Source: Aliiroseovarius sp. Z3
GTDB lineage: Bacteria > Pseudomonadota > Alphaproteobacteria > Rhodobacterales > Rhodobacteraceae
DNA: 64,000 nucleotides
Reading direction: 5' to 3'
Assembly (NCBI RefSeq): GCF_029105185.1
Contig: NZ_JAFMZK010000002.1
Coordinates: 248,001-312,000, forward strand
Position numbers and translations under genes: made by a program. Numbering within the stretch: position 1 is the first letter of the stretch; each line of letters opens with the position of its first letter. Below, in pieces: positions 63,380-64,000 of the stretch. The notes beneath the pieces are model-generated. The model did not search any database and was not told where the DNA came from. It saw nothing but the letters and a program-made list of their open reading frames with translations.

Positions 63380-64000
63380 ATGCCCAACCTTAAGGATCTC
63401 AAAAACCGGATCGAGAGTGTCAAGAACACTCGGAAGATCACGAAGGCCATGCAGATGGTGGCCGCCGCGAAACTGCGGCGGGCACAGGAAGCTGCCGAAA
63501 GCGGTCGGCCCTATGCAGAACGGTTCAACGCCGTTCTGGGTGGGTTGGCTGCCGCATCGACCGGTGGGGACAGCGCGCCCAAACTGCTGGCCGGTTCGGG
63601 TTCCGATCAGGTCCACCTGCTGGTGGTGATGACGGCCGAGCGTGGTTTGTGCGGGGGCTTCAACTCGTCGATCGTGAAAATGGCGCGGGCCAAGGCCGCG
63701 GATCTTCTGGCCCATGGCAAGACGGTGAAGATTTTGACCGTCGGCAAGAAAGGCCGCGAACAGATGAAGCGTGAGTATGGCGATCGCATGATCGGCCACG
63801 TGGATCTGTCGGGTGTGCGCAATGTCGGTTATGACAATGCGCAGGCGGTTGCCCACGACCTGCTCCATCGTTTCAACGAAGGCGAGTTCGACGTCGCGAC
63901 CATCTTCTACAACAGGTTCGAAAGCGTGATCACGCAGGTTCCGACCGCGAAACAGGTCATCCCGGCCAGTTTCGACGCCCCGGAAGAGGGGGCAAGCGCA
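63380..64000 (+). CDS. atpG: ATP synthase subunit gamma (partial, cut by window end)
   Basis: F1 gamma, the central rotating shaft; 207 residues visible, continuing past the window (full length about 290). The N-terminal helix MPNLKDLKNRIESVKNTRKI and the AMQMVAAAKLRRAQ segment are the classic coiled-coil start, and AERGLCGGFNSSI is the Rossmann-like domain signature. A GGGGGCG run lies upstream of ATG 63380, 14 nt after atpA. atpD and atpC are expected beyond the window. Confidence 0.96.
   Translation, partial: MPNLKDLKNRIESVKNTRKITKAMQMVAAAKLRRAQEAAESGRPYAERFNAVLGGLAAASTGGDSAPKLLAGSGSDQVHLLVVMTAERGLCGGFNSSIVKMARAKAADLLAHGKTVKILTVGKKGREQMKREYGDRMIGHVDLSGVRNVGYDNAQAVAHDLLHRFNEGEFDVATIFYNRFESVITQVPTAKQVIPASFDAPEEGASA

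Noticed and set aside
1-64000. CRISPR arrays, insertion sequences, prophage genes
   Set aside because: No regularly spaced direct repeats, transposase, integrase or phage structural genes were seen on either strand.

Overview
The window is a gene-dense, GC-rich chromosomal segment of an alphaproteobacterium, most likely a roseobacter-type member of the Rhodobacteraceae. Several signals agree: a compact SAM/SAH-type riboswitch fused to the metK ribosome-binding site (a class known mainly from Rhodobacterales), an Irr-type iron regulator divergent from fabA, a CP4-like class II EPSP synthase, a roseobacter-style flagellar export/stator cluster, and the cmk/rpsA/ihfB/lapA/trpF/trpB order. No phage, transposon, integrase or CRISPR array was seen, so this is core genome with a few accessory islands.

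Layout. 1-1140: a PhnA-domain protein, two tandem paralogous mini membrane proteins and tRNA-Arg(TCT). 1157-7415 (minus): a catabolic-looking run with an enolase-superfamily enzyme, a zinc alcohol dehydrogenase, two alpha/beta hydrolases, an endonuclease/exonuclease/phosphatase-fold protein and a PLP-dependent serine/threonine dehydratase. 7558-10885 (minus): fabA, a membrane-anchored thermonuclease, fabB and fabI, divergent from irr. 11592-18593: an FKBP isomerase and a glycosyltransferase-like protein, then the plus-strand miaB, phoH, ybeY, corC and lnt run (RNA modification and processing, then envelope lipoprotein maturation). 18633-22747: riboswitch-metK, trmB, aroA-cmk. 22850-28244: nitroreductase, rpsA, ihfB, lapA-like, trpF, trpB. 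28251-32136 (minus): a serine hydrolase, a DUF2332 protein, pth and rplY.

32117-44908 is a flagellar locus organised around a divergent promoter region near 41531-41645. On the minus strand lie fliL, a DUF6468-like gene, motE-like, motA, a large secreted protein of unknown role, flhA, fliR, flhB and a FliJ-like coiled-coil gene. On the plus strand lie fliF, fliH, fliN and fliP. Together they supply the MS ring, the export gate, part of the C ring and stator functions. fliG, fliM, fliI, the hook/filament genes and motB are not in the window.

44930-64000: an L-lactate dehydrogenase gene with a candidate operator, a Hint-domain (intein/hedgehog-like) protein, rpsD, hisC-tyrC for aromatic/histidine synthesis, an extensin-like putative peptidoglycan peptidase, a DUF2125 protein, a ChaC-like glutathione cyclotransferase, an orphan two-gene MotA/MotB-like ion-driven complex with a very long coiled coil, clpA, gloB, two methyltransferases, and the start of the F1 ATP synthase operon (atpH, atpA, atpG cut by the window end).

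The best candidates for something little described are the orphan coiled-coil stator pair (53035-55974), the Hint protein (46320-47381), the enolase-superfamily enzyme that seems to lack a canonical metal ligand (1157-2395), and the unknown 724-residue protein with a structured inverted repeat beside it in the flagellar locus (36786-39042). Three copies of one hairpin-bearing intergenic repeat punctuate gene ends.
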